Below, piece by piece: positions 47,800 to 56,790 of a DNA stretch of 64,000 nt (position 1 is its first letter; every line of letters starts with the position of its first letter). Origin of the DNA: Parachlamydia acanthamoebae (GTDB taxonomy: Bacteria; Chlamydiota; Chlamydiia; Chlamydiales; Parachlamydiaceae). The DNA lies in contig NZ_BAWW01000007.1 of assembly GCF_000875975.1 (NCBI RefSeq), positions 62,001 to 126,000 on the forward strand, given 5' to 3'. Below the pieces are notes generated by a model. That model saw nothing but the letters and a program-made list of their open reading frames with translations. It made no database searches and was not told the DNA's origin. The position numbers and the translations under genes are program-made.

Positions 47800-49296
47800 A
47801 TGGATGATAATCTTGAGAGTAGTCGCTTAATGATCGTTTCCAATCGATTACCGGTCGTTTTTTCACGGGAAGATGGAAAACTAAAATCAAGCCCTGGTTC
47901 TGGAGGACTTGTCACTGCTCTAGCCCCTGTATTAAAAAATCGGGGAGGGATTTGGGTGGGTTGGCCTGGATTTGTTGAAGGTGACGAACAAGAAGTGATC
48001 CAAGAAATGAATAAATCCCAGAAAGAGGTCGGCTTTTCCTTTTCCCCCGTTTTTCTGACAAAAGAAGATGTTGATTTATACTACAACGGCTTTGCAAATG
48101 AAGTGATTTGGCCTCTCTTCCATGATTTACAGTCGGATTGCCGCTTTGATCCAAAATATTGGACAAAAGCTCAAGAGGTCACACACAAATTTGCACTTGC
48201 AGTTCAAAAGAAACATAAGAAAAATGACTTTACTTGGGTGCATGATTACCATTTGATTCTTTTAGGTGGAGAGCTTCGTAAATTAAATATTACATCCAAG
48301 CTGGCCTTTTTTTTACACATCCCCTTTCCTGCCCCAGATATCTTTTTGAAACTCCCTTGGCGCTTCCAGATTCTACGTGCATTATTGGAATATGACTTGA
48401 TCGGATTCCAAACCATGCAAGATCAAAAAAACTTTGTCCACTGCTTGCGAAAGCTTCTTCCTGATATCAATCTTACAAGTTCACGTGGCTTACATTTTTG
48501 CGAGCTCGGAGAGCGAGAGATTCGAATTGGCTCCTTTCCTATCAGTATTGACTTTAATGCATTTTCAAAATCCGCAGCTAAAAAAGAAATTGCCAATCAC
48601 GCAAAGATCAGCCACGAAAAGTTGAGTGGGCAAAAGATTATTTTTTCATTGGACCGCTTGGATATCACAAAAGGCATTCCCTATCGATTGGAAGCGATTC
48701 GAGATTTGCTTAAACATCATCCAGAACTTCATGCAAAAATTACCTTTATTCAAGTCGTCATTCCTAGCCGAACAGATATTCCTAAGTATCAGAATCTAAA
48801 AAACGAAGTAGATCGTTTAGTCGGAGAAATTAATAGCCAATTTACCCAAGCAGGTTGGGTACCGATTGAATATCTATTTCGCCCTCTCACACAACAAGAA
48901 CTGCTTGCTTTTTATCGCACTTCCGAAATAGTCCTAGTAACACCAGTTAGAGATGGAATGAATCTTGTCTCAAAAGAATTTGTAGCTTCAAATGTGGAAG
49001 AAAACGGCGTTTTGATTTTGAGTGAATTTGCCGGGGCAGCTGCTCAATTTCAACATGAAGCCTTTTTAATTAACCCTTATGACATTGAAGGACTATCAAA
49101 AGCGATTTTTGATGCCTTGCAACTTCCTAAAGAAGAACGAAAAAAAAGAATGAAAAAAATGCGCAGAAATACAAAACGACATGATATTTTTCGATGGGTG
49201 CGCCTCTATTTAAGAGCCGCATTTTCAAAAGACCTTCAAGATTTTCCTGTTATTCAAGAATATGTGCCCACGGAAAATCCACCTGAACAAACTTAA
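47800..49296 (+). CDS. otsA: Trehalose-6-phosphate synthase
   Basis: A 498-residue GT20 enzyme joining UDP-glucose and glucose-6-phosphate. Motifs: [70 protein letters not shown] and the C-terminal [17 protein letters not shown]. The ATG at 47800 follows the otsB stop by seven bases with an aggt-type RBS; a TTG frame extension to 47767 overlaps otsB and is less likely. It completes the OtsAB route next to TreT, so this operon encodes two different ways to make trehalose. Confidence 0.94.
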   Translation: MDDNLESSRLMIVSNRLPVVFSREDGKLKSSPGSGGLVTALAPVLKNRGGIWVGWPGFVEGDEQEVIQEMNKSQKEVGFSFSPVFLTKEDVDLYYNGFANEVIWPLFHDLQSDCRFDPKYWTKAQEVTHKFALAVQKKHKKNDFTWVHDYHLILLGGELRKLNITSKLAFFLHIPFPAPDIFLKLPWRFQILRALLEYDLIGFQTMQDQKNFVHCLRKLLPDINLTSSRGLHFCELGEREIRIGSFPISIDFNAFSKSAAKKEIANHAKISHEKLSGQKIIFSLDRLDITKGIPYRLEAIRDLLKHHPELHAKITFIQVVIPSRTDIPKYQNLKNEVDRLVGEINSQFTQAGWVPIEYLFRPLTQQELLAFYRTSEIVLVTPVRDGMNLVSKEFVASNVEENGVLILSEFAGAAAQFQHEAFLINPYDIEGLSKAIFDALQLPKEERKKRMKKMRRNTKRHDIFRWVRLYLRAAFSKDLQDFPVIQEYVPTENPPEQT

Positions 49297-49810
49297 TTAT
49301 CTGATTGATTGTTCTCTAGCTCTTCCAAGCTAGTACTTATTAATCTTACATGCTTGTTAATAAAAATGAGCATAAAATCTTTACTATTAGAATGAAAAAC
49401 TCTCACAACTTAGCCTTTTCAACACCTAGATTTTTGTGATCATTCTTTCTTCAATTTCAAATGAGACTTTTTTACATTTTCTGTTGATCAAATAAATCTC
49501 ATCAGTTTTGTAATCCATCAAGAAACAGCCTAAAATCCCTTTTCCCATTTATTTTTTGCTACAAAAAACTAGACAGAAGAATATCCGTGCAAATTCAGTA
49601 AAATGGCTTCAATAATGGTTCTATATTTCTATTAAAAGAAAAAATTCAAAAGAATACGCTACCACATTAGATGCTAACAATAAGTATTTTAAAAAAAAGA
49701 CATTCAATAATCTCAGCCAAATAGATGCTTATCCATTATTTTTTTTGTAAAAAAATAATATGTATGATTCAATCGATTTGAAAAATTATTAAGATATGAA
49801 GAGGAAATTC
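49297..49810. other. Intergenic region, 514 bases, with a possible micro-ORF
   Basis: AT-rich spacer between otsA and the collagen-like gene. A small hairpin (CTAGCT-6-AGCTAG) at 49316-49333 may end the trehalose transcript. A minus-strand frame at 49426-49548 would encode 40 residues (MGKGILGCFLMDYKTDEIYL...) with protein-like composition but no good RBS; it may be a small gene or a decayed fragment and is not called. No RNA gene is recognised. An ATG at 49796 in frame with the next gene has no RBS. Confidence 0.35.
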
Positions 49811-50617
49811 ATGATTTTACGTATACTCATCTTAGCGCTGACATTTGCTATCCCTTTATCTGCAATCGAAGAAAATAAAGTGATTGCTAGTACTACAGAT
49901 CTCACACCCAACAATAAAAGTTGTGTTGGATGCAATAGCTGCCGTCAAAAACCTTCTGCAGCCGAATTGTTGCAATCCATACATACGATTCTAAATAATG
50001 AGATATTACTCCTACCACAACTGCAACCACAACTTGTGCAACTATTACAACAAATTGTGAATGAGGGTGGAATAGGAATTGTAGGTCCTCAAGGGCCTAC
50101 GGGTCCTAGTGGACCTGCAGGTGCTACGGGAGCCACTGGCGCTGCAGGAGCAACAGGAGCTACCGGTGCAGCAGGAGGTGTACTAGACTTTGCAGATTTT
50201 TATGCATTGATGCCCCCAGATAACGCTGCAACCGTTGCGGCTGGAGGAGATGTTGATTTTCCAAATGATGGACCTTCGAGCGGCACAGGTTTAATTGCGC
50301 GTACTGGTGCTGATACGTTTAATTTGGCAGAAATTGGTTTTTACCAAGTCTTGTTTCAAGTGAGTGTAGCTGAAGCTGGCCAGCTGGTCCTAACCCTTAA
50401 TTCGGGAGCCGGAGCTCTTGAGCTGCCTTATACAGTTGTGGGGCGTGCAACGGGTACTTCCCAAATAGTAGGAATGGCTCTTCTGGAAACAACTGTTATT
50501 AATTCCATACTCACTGTACGTAATCCTGCTTCAGAAAGTACAGCATTAACTATAACTCCTTTGGCAGGTGGAACAGAGCCAGTTTCTGCACATCTAGTTA
50601 TTACACGAATCAAATAG
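49811..50617 (+). CDS. Secreted collagen-like protein with BclA/BclB-like C-terminal domain
   Basis: A 268-residue protein. The ATG at 49811 has RBS gaggaaattc and starts a signal peptide (MILRILILALTFAIPLSA). Next come a CxxCxxC motif (38, 41, 44), a Gln/Leu-rich helix (52-85), ten collagen Gly-X-Y triplets (92-121, GPQGPTGPSGPAGATGATGA...) and a C-terminal domain (124-268: DFADFYALMPPDNAATVA, GFYQVLFQVSVAEAGQLVLTL, VGRATGTSQIVGMALL, TALTITPLAGGT). That domain closely resembles those ending exosporium collagen-like proteins of Bacillus and related Firmicutes (TNF-like trimers). Probably a trimeric surface filament. A porin gene follows after 22 bases. Transfer from Firmicutes is inference. 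Confidence 0.8.
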   Translation: MILRILILALTFAIPLSAIEENKVIASTTDLTPNNKSCVGCNSCRQKPSAAELLQSIHTILNNEILLLPQLQPQLVQLLQQIVNEGGIGIVGPQGPTGPSGPAGATGATGAAGATGATGAAGGVLDFADFYALMPPDNAATVAAGGDVDFPNDGPSSGTGLIARTGADTFNLAEIGFYQVLFQVSVAEAGQLVLTLNSGAGALELPYTVVGRATGTSQIVGMALLETTVINSILTVRNPASESTALTITPLAGGTEPVSAHLVITRIK

Positions 50618-50639
50618 TCATTAAAGTAGGAAATATCGT

Positions 50640-51617
50640 ATGACATACTTCATGAGAAAGATATATGTAGCAGTAACTCTCTTGTCGATTACTTCATTGG
50701 GTTATGCCAACGAAGATTATGATAATTCACTGACCTGTGGAGAAACTGAGAACGACTTTTGCTGCGAACCTATTAGTTGTGGCCTCGGGTTCATCAGTGC
50801 TGATCTATTATATTGGAGAGCTTTCGAAAGTGGGCTTGATGCTTGCGTTCCTGGACAAGTTTCCGACATTGTGACATCGGACGGAAAAGTGGTTTCTAGA
50901 TTCAAAGGAAGGGGTCGAGACCCTCACTTTGATTGGAATCCAGGTTTTCGAATCGCTGCCGGTTATGAACTGCCTTGCAGCGACTTAGATATAGCAGCAT
51001 CTTGGACGTATTTTCATTCTCGTTCGCATGGCCCGAGAAATCATGGAAATAAAATTCGATGGAATCTCAATTTTGATGCTGTAGATGTTGTAGCTGGCTA
51101 TGAATCAGATTTCGGTGCATGTTTTGCTCTGAGACCTTTTGGGGGATTGCGTGGAGCATGGATCGATCAAAAGCTACGCATACATGGGACTTCCAATTCA
51201 GCAAGTTCTTCTGTAACAAATGACCTGCTTGAGGCCAAAACAAAGAATAAAGAAAATTTCTGGGGAGTAGGTCCTTTAATAGGTCTTGGAGCAGACTGGA
51301 ACATCGGATGTGGTTTTAGCTTATATACAAGTGCCTCTATAGCTTGGTTATATGGAAACATTGATGTAAGACTTAGGGAAGCTGATGAGACTGTAGATAC
51401 GGTTAACCTTTGCAGGGTAAAAAAACGTCTCGATGCTAATCTAGCGGTTGCTGATGCTGCATTGGGCATTCGCTGGCAAACATGTTTTTGCAGAAATACT
51501 CGATTAATTTTACAGCTAGGCTTAGAGCACCACCGTTATTTTGATTACAACCGAATTGGCGGTTATGGTGATCTGTGCTTTGATGGATTCAATTTTTCTG
51601 CTGGGCTTGAGTTTTAA
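50640..51617 (+). CDS. Outer membrane beta-barrel, Lpg1974/Pom-type porin
   Basis: A 325-residue protein with a signal peptide (MRKIYVAVTLLSITSLGYA) and alternating amphipathic strands ending in an aromatic residue (FNFSAGLEF). Characteristic text: FISADLLYWRAFESGLD near the N-terminus, HFDWNPGFRIAAGYELPC, LRPFGGLRGAWIDQKL, and LGLEHHRYFDYN near the end. This is the design of Legionella Lpg1974-like and Protochlamydia Pom major porins. Several cysteine pairs (CCEP, CGLG, CFCR) may form disulfides with the Omc proteins. RBS aggaaatatc. It probably forms an operon with the collagen-like gene. The specific Pom member is not certain. Confidence 0.65.
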   Translation: MTYFMRKIYVAVTLLSITSLGYANEDYDNSLTCGETENDFCCEPISCGLGFISADLLYWRAFESGLDACVPGQVSDIVTSDGKVVSRFKGRGRDPHFDWNPGFRIAAGYELPCSDLDIAASWTYFHSRSHGPRNHGNKIRWNLNFDAVDVVAGYESDFGACFALRPFGGLRGAWIDQKLRIHGTSNSASSSVTNDLLEAKTKNKENFWGVGPLIGLGADWNIGCGFSLYTSASIAWLYGNIDVRLREADETVDTVNLCRVKKRLDANLAVADAALGIRWQTCFCRNTRLILQLGLEHHRYFDYNRIGGYGDLCFDGFNFSAGLEF

Positions 51618-51681
51618 GCCCTGTCTTTCATAAAAACTTGATCTGAATAGAGAGAAGTTTTTGTAACGTAGTTGACGATTC

Positions 51682-51713
51682 GATTTGGTTCATGATTCCA
51701 CGTGAACCAAATC
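51682..51713. terminator. Bidirectional terminator between the porin gene and lpxD
   Basis: An 11-bp perfect stem (GATTTGGTTCA / TGAACCAAATC) with a 10-base loop sits between the convergent porin (+) and lpxD (-) genes. On the plus strand it is followed by CTCCTTTTAG, a weak U-tract, so it fits best as the porin terminator. Confidence 0.6.
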
Positions 51714-51763
51714 CTCCTTTTAGGTTTACAAATCCGTGCCTATGGAGACATTCATCTATAAAA

Positions 51764-52837
51764 TTAACTATTGGAATGATTTCTCTCAAGCTCTTCTAGT
51801 TTTTTTTCAAGCTTTTCAATGCGCTCCAAATACTTGCCAATATTACGGGCTTGGACAGATTGGCGGTTATGCTCGGACAGTGAAAGAGCTGGAAATCCCC
51901 CATATTTTCCGGGCTTCATCAAGGATTTAGTTACACCTGATTTAGCGGCGATAATCACGCCTGAAACAATCTCTAAGTGTCCTCCAATAGCGGCTTGTCC
52001 TCCAATGACAACATGATTCCCAATCTTTGTCGAACCCGCAATCCCTGTTTGAGCGACAACTAAACAATGTGCTCCAATTGTGACACCATGGGCAATTTGG
52101 ACTGCATTGTTAATTTTGGATCCTTTTCCCACGCGCGTTTCCTTAAATCGTGCTCGATCAATTGTGACATTCGATCCAATTTCCACATCATCTTCAATCA
52201 CCACAATTCCAATTTGATTAAGCTTGGTATGTTGGCCTCTGGCATCGGTCGTATAGCCAAAACCGCATGCACCAATAACCGCTCCTGGCTGCAAAATCAC
52301 GCGGTTTCCAATTTGACATCTTTCCCGAACTGTCACGTTTGGATAAAAGAAACAATCATCTCCGATAAAAGAATGTGGGCCAATATAGCACCCCGCCCCT
52401 ATAGCCGTATTATCACCAATTTGAGCTCCATGGTCAATTACAGCATGAGGTCCAATCGTTACGTTGTCTCCAATAACTGCCGTTTCATGTACAACTGCCG
52501 TGGAGTGGATTCCAAAAAAGCCGGATTGACCTTTACTTTCTTCAAAAAAGGCTTCAACCGTTTTTTGAAAGGCACGAGAAGGATCTTCTACAATTAGAAC
52601 ATTGCGATTTTCATCATACGCACTATCGTCCGAAATAAAAACAACCCCTGCTTTCGATTTACGCATAGCTTCATCATAGCGAGCAGTCGTATACTTAGGC
52701 TTTGATAAAAAAGAGGCATCATTTTCCCCCGCAGTCACAAGATCAGCCACACCTGTTATGAGATGTTGTGGATTCCCCACAAGCTTCGCTTGAGTCATTT
52801 CGGCTAGTTCTGCGAGGGTAAATGCTTTTTGGATCAT
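51764..52837 (-). CDS. lpxD: UDP-3-O-acylglucosamine N-acyltransferase
   Basis: A 357-residue trimeric left-handed beta-helix enzyme of lipid A synthesis, third step. The N-terminal uridine-binding domain (TLAELAEMTQAKLVGNP, FLSKPKY) is followed by many hexapeptide repeats (VIGDNVTIGPHAVIDHGAQIG) and a C-terminal helix (IGKYLERIEKLEKKLEELE). The start is placed at 52837 (MIQKAFTL), where agg lies upstream; an extension to 52885 is not family-like. It ends the minus-strand bamA-skp-lpxD string, as in C. trachomatis from memory. Confidence 0.94.
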   Translation of the reverse strand: MIQKAFTLAELAEMTQAKLVGNPQHLITGVADLVTAGENDASFLSKPKYTTARYDEAMRKSKAGVVFISDDSAYDENRNVLIVEDPSRAFQKTVEAFFEESKGQSGFFGIHSTAVVHETAVIGDNVTIGPHAVIDHGAQIGDNTAIGAGCYIGPHSFIGDDCFFYPNVTVRERCQIGNRVILQPGAVIGACGFGYTTDARGQHTKLNQIGIVVIEDDVEIGSNVTIDRARFKETRVGKGSKINNAVQIAHGVTIGAHCLVVAQTGIAGSTKIGNHVVIGGQAAIGGHLEIVSGVIIAAKSGVTKSLMKPGKYGGFPALSLSEHNRQSVQARNIGKYLERIEKLEKKLEELERNHSNS

Positions 52838-52911
52838 AAGAAAAACCTGGTATGAAGGGAGTACTGAATGTTTAAGAGAGAACATGGTTACCCATGCTCT
52901 CTATGAAGACT

Positions 52912-53505
52912 TTAGTTTGTAGCAGAAGCTTTGATATCTGCTTCAGACATTTTATCAATGAGATCGATTACTTTATCAGTTAGGTCAAACTCTGGTTTAT
53001 AGAAGAAGCTGCTTTCTTCATTTAAAACGATGTCTACACCCACTTCTTTTGCAACAGTTTCGGACGCTTTAGCAATTAGCTCTTGCAATTGTTGGACAAT
53101 CTTCATGTTTGTCTGGCTAAGTGCTTGGTAGTACTGGTTTTGATACTGGGTGATCTCTTGATTAAGTGTACGATACTTATGCTTGAGTTCATTTTCAGCT
53201 TCATTAGAAAGGCTATCTACATAGTCCGGATCGCTAAGCTTAGCAGCAATTTCGTTTAAGCTTTTTTCTTTTTCTTGTAGAGAGTTTTCCATCTGTTTTT
53301 TCAAAGATTCAAAAACAGTTTGTTCGTGCTTTCCAATTTTAGATTTTTCGATACACACTTTAAAATTTACAACTGCAATTTTAGCTGTTTTATCAAAACT
53401 TGTTCCAGAAGTCGCATCTTGTGTTGCAGGAGCCGCGGCGCAAAGGATAAATCCGATTGAACCTGCCATCAACATTTTTACTAAAGCTAGACGGATGTTT
53501 TTCAT
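52912..53505 (-). CDS. skp: OmpH/Skp periplasmic chaperone
   Basis: A 197-residue secreted protein. Signal peptide MKNIRLALVKMLMAGSIGFILCAAAPA, then the OmpH start KIAVVNFKVCIEKSK, and a long coiled-coil arm (about residues 65-145, LKKQMENSLQEKEKSLNEIA). The C-terminal part (VGVDIVLNEESSFFYKPEFDLTDKVI) matches the family. Skp escorts unfolded outer membrane proteins to BamA, whose gene lies just upstream. RBS tggagaac. Confidence 0.9.
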   Translation of the reverse strand: MKNIRLALVKMLMAGSIGFILCAAAPATQDATSGTSFDKTAKIAVVNFKVCIEKSKIGKHEQTVFESLKKQMENSLQEKEKSLNEIAAKLSDPDYVDSLSNEAENELKHKYRTLNQEITQYQNQYYQALSQTNMKIVQQLQELIAKASETVAKEVGVDIVLNEESSFFYKPEFDLTDKVIDLIDKMSEADIKASATN

Positions 53506-53538
53506 ATATGTTCTCCATAAGTTCTAAATCAAAATTTC

Positions 53539-55890
53539 TTAGAATTGTCCACCAATTGTCAGGAAGAAGCGCTTAACTTCACTACGATTTTTCGCATTCA
53601 GTGGGAAACCCATACCAATTGTTAAAGGTGGTCCACTGGCTAGCACTTTAAGACGCGTACCAATACCCACAGAGGTATATAGCCCTCCAAAGTCCCAGGT
53701 ATTTCCAGAAAGATAACCGCCATCACAGAAGATAAATCCTTCAATACGACTGTTATAGGCATGTGCATATTCCGCTGAGTAAAGTTGCAAGGATAGACCC
53801 CCACGAGGATCGCCATCGTTAAATTGTGGACCTAAGCGATAAGAGCGATAACCACGAATGGTACTATTTCCGCCAAGGTACAGTTTTTCATCGAGTGGCA
53901 AAGTTTCTTCTGAGGTATGCCCAAAAGGTTGAATAAAGCGAAAGTCTGCACGGAATTTTAATACACCGCTCTTTTCAACAGGAATGTAATAAGAGTTGAT
54001 GTAAGCTAAAGAACCGAAATGGTGACGCCCGCCTAACCCGGCAACTTCAATATCCAAACGTGATTTGAAACCACGACGAGGATAAGTTGGGCTGTCTGAA
54101 GAATCGTAGATAAACGAGCTTCCTACAGCTGAAATAATTCCACCGTTTTTAGCTTCTCTTCTTAAAGTTGGAGAGACATCATCCGAATCATCTAAATGCA
54201 CATGGGAATCACGCAAACGGTAGTGTACACCTGTTCGCAAGAAATCATTCACGTTATAAACGGCATGTGCTACGAATTGGGAAGCATCGATCGAATAATC
54301 ACTTGATAAATAACGGTTGCTGGAGCGCTCGATATCAAATCCGACTGTCCAAGGAGTATCCATAAAGAAAGGCTTTGCCCAAGATAGGGAATAGCTTCTG
54401 CTTTTGGATCCGATGGTGGCGTTCAAGTTCAGCAATTCGCCTCCCCCTCTTAATCCTCCATAACCTGTGCGGAAAATGTTTCTAAGACCTTTGTAGCTAA
54501 AGTTGTTTTCTGTAACGCTAACGTTCCCGAAAAGACTTTCAATAGTACTATATCCAACAGCCAAACCAAAACGACCAGTGCTTGTTTCTTCCACTTCAAT
54601 ATGCAGATCTCTGAAGTTCTCGCCTAACTCACATGTTTGGGATTTGACAGCATAGACGTTGACATTTTGGAAGTACCCAATGTTCCTTAATCTTTCTTCC
54701 GTCAAATTCATTTTATCGACGTTGAAGACTTGCCCTGGCACTAAAAGTGTCTCATGCAAAATCACACGTGTTTCTGTCGAACAGTTTCCGAGAACTTTAA
54801 TTAAACCGACAAAATATTGATTTCCTTCATGAATTTTAAGATGTAGGGAATACGAGCAGTTGTCAGGATCTAAGCGAGGCTCATAATCAACGTAAGCTTC
54901 AATGTATCCACGGCGACCGTAGTAGTTCGCAATGTTTTTAACTGTTGAAACGATCGCTTCAGGAGAATATTGCATCCCCTCTTCAAAAGTTAATAAACAA
55001 CTAATTTGTTCATCTGAGAAGAGAGTGTTTCCTTCAAAGGTAACATTTCCAAAATGATAGCAACGTCCTTTTGTGGCTGTAATTAAAATGATAATTCGAT
55101 CTTTCTGCGTAGCTTCATCGATTTGAATATCCACACTGGCATCTGCATACCCTCTATTTTGCAAGTAATTCAAAATCTGGTACTGATCATGCTGCATGGC
55201 CTCTTCTCGATAGGTGCCCTGCTCTGTCAACCAACTGGTAAAAAAGGAATATTCCTTTGTCACCATTTGTTCCATCAGCTCAGCTTCTTCTTCAGGGGTG
55301 AAGTTGCAGAATCGAATCGTTTTGATTTTACCTGCGCGCCCTTCTTGGATATTGATGTCAATTTCCACCTCATTTGCCACTTCATTCCAATTCACGAAAT
55401 AGTCGAGTTGTGCTTCAAAAAATCCTTGTTTCACGTAGTACGCTTTAAGCGCCTGAAAGGCTTTGTTAAAAGCGAGCCGATCAAAGACGGTAAAAGGTTT
55501 AATTTTTAATTCGTTTTGCAAAGTATCGGTCGCAACTCTTTCATTTCCCGCCCAACGGATAATCCGAATATTTGGCTTTGGCCATACTTTTAAAACTAAG
55601 CGAATTTTTTTATCACTTGGCTCCAAAACAGGCTCAACATGATCAAATTCGGTAGCTAATAATTTCAAATCTTGGTCGAAGGAAGTATGCGAAAAAATAT
55701 CGTTTTCTTTTGTTTTTAAACGGGCTTTGATGGCATTTTCATCGATCGGTTGCACACTTTTTTGACTGCCGTTGATAATTTGTATTTTTTCAATAACCTG
55801 GCCTTCATATTGGTATGTATTGGCAGAAAGTCCAAAGCATTGAAGAAGAAAAACGGTGAGAATTAATAAAGTATTCTGGAATTGTTTCAT
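53539..55890 (-). CDS. bamA: Outer membrane assembly factor BamA (Omp85)
   Basis: A 783-residue protein from the ATG at 55890 (MKQFQNTLLILTVFLL, RBS aaaggatc); a frame extension upstream lacks a signal-like start. Signal peptide, then five POTRA domains (e.g. RIIRWAGNERVATDTLQNEL, FGNVTFEGNTLFSDEQI, GLIKVLGNCSTETRVIL), then the 16-strand barrel with the VGYSTIESLFGNVSVTENNF strand, LYLGGNSTIRGYRSYRLGP (VRGF/Y box) and a final FFLTIGGQF. It inserts barrel proteins such as the porin, the autotransporter and others in the outer membrane. It heads the bamA-skp-lpxD string. Confidence 0.95.
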   Translation of the reverse strand: MKQFQNTLLILTVFLLQCFGLSANTYQYEGQVIEKIQIINGSQKSVQPIDENAIKARLKTKENDIFSHTSFDQDLKLLATEFDHVEPVLEPSDKKIRLVLKVWPKPNIRIIRWAGNERVATDTLQNELKIKPFTVFDRLAFNKAFQALKAYYVKQGFFEAQLDYFVNWNEVANEVEIDINIQEGRAGKIKTIRFCNFTPEEEAELMEQMVTKEYSFFTSWLTEQGTYREEAMQHDQYQILNYLQNRGYADASVDIQIDEATQKDRIIILITATKGRCYHFGNVTFEGNTLFSDEQISCLLTFEEGMQYSPEAIVSTVKNIANYYGRRGYIEAYVDYEPRLDPDNCSYSLHLKIHEGNQYFVGLIKVLGNCSTETRVILHETLLVPGQVFNVDKMNLTEERLRNIGYFQNVNVYAVKSQTCELGENFRDLHIEVEETSTGRFGLAVGYSTIESLFGNVSVTENNFSYKGLRNIFRTGYGGLRGGGELLNLNATIGSKSRSYSLSWAKPFFMDTPWTVGFDIERSSNRYLSSDYSIDASQFVAHAVYNVNDFLRTGVHYRLRDSHVHLDDSDDVSPTLRREAKNGGIISAVGSSFIYDSSDSPTYPRRGFKSRLDIEVAGLGGRHHFGSLAYINSYYIPVEKSGVLKFRADFRFIQPFGHTSEETLPLDEKLYLGGNSTIRGYRSYRLGPQFNDGDPRGGLSLQLYSAEYAHAYNSRIEGFIFCDGGYLSGNTWDFGGLYTSVGIGTRLKVLASGPPLTIGMGFPLNAKNRSEVKRFFLTIGGQF

Positions 55891-56044
55891 TATAGATCCT
55901 TTGTGATACACCTTGTGCGCTCTCAGATTAAATGAACGGAAATCGAACGCTAAGGAGGAATGATGATAGAGAATCCCGCACAATAATTGCAACTTTTACT
56001 CGTGACTGAAATTTGCAACTGGGTTGCAAATTTCAAAATATTGC

Positions 56045-56647
56045 CTAAAAACTGGCCCTTCCCGAAAAAGCGCGCGCTAAAGTTCCACCATCCACGTAAT
56101 CCAATGAGCTGCCAACAGGTAACCCATAAGCTAGCCGCGAGACCTGCACGGGTAAAGTCCCCAATTCTCTTTTGATGTACAAAGCTGTCGCATCGCCTTC
56201 TAACGTTGAACCTAATGCAATCACGACTTCATGAATCTGATGGATTTCGATTCTTTCCTTTAAAGATGCAAGCGATAGACGTTCAGGACCAAATCCATCC
56301 AGAGGAGAAAGAAGCCCGCCTAACACATGATATAATCCTTTATATTCCCGGGTTTCTTCAATCGAAAACACATCACGGGGTGAAGAGATCACACATAGAA
56401 TTTGAGAGGCTTGCCGAACAAGATCATCACAAAAAGGGCACCCACCAGCTTCTTCTTTTAAACAACCACACGCGGAACAAGCTTGAATTTTTTCTGGCAC
56501 TTGAGACAATATAGTGCCAAACTCCCTTAATTTCTCCTCATCCCATTCCATTAATTGAAAGGCAAACCGCTCGGCACTTCTCGCTCCTACCCCAGGCAAT
56601 TTTTTTAAGACCTGGATGAGTTTAATCAGATGAGATGGATAGCGCAT
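56045..56647 (-). CDS. recR: Recombination mediator RecR
   Basis: A 200-residue DNA-binding protein that helps RecA load at gaps. It has the helix-hairpin-helix region LKKLPGVGARSAERFAFQL, the zinc site CSACGCLKEEAGGCPFC, and a Toprim domain with DVFSIEETREYKGLYHVLGG. The ATG at 56647 (MRYPSHLIKL) is the family start; a GTG five codons before is part of its RBS area. It is located between bamA and the divergent fab genes, as in other chlamydiae. Confidence 0.94.
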   Translation of the reverse strand: MRYPSHLIKLIQVLKKLPGVGARSAERFAFQLMEWDEEKLREFGTILSQVPEKIQACSACGCLKEEAGGCPFCDDLVRQASQILCVISSPRDVFSIEETREYKGLYHVLGGLLSPLDGFGPERLSLASLKERIEIHQIHEVVIALGSTLEGDATALYIKRELGTLPVQVSRLAYGLPVGSSLDYVDGGTLARAFSGRASF

Positions 56648-56790
56648 ATTTAATTTTCTCACTTTTATTAATGATGTTTTAGGATAAATCGTATCAGATT
56701 AATGAAATCCACTCAAAACTTCTTTCTTTAAAATTAAATCGTTGTTTGATACAGTGTTAGGTTTAAAAATTTGTTTTGGAGTCTTATTCA

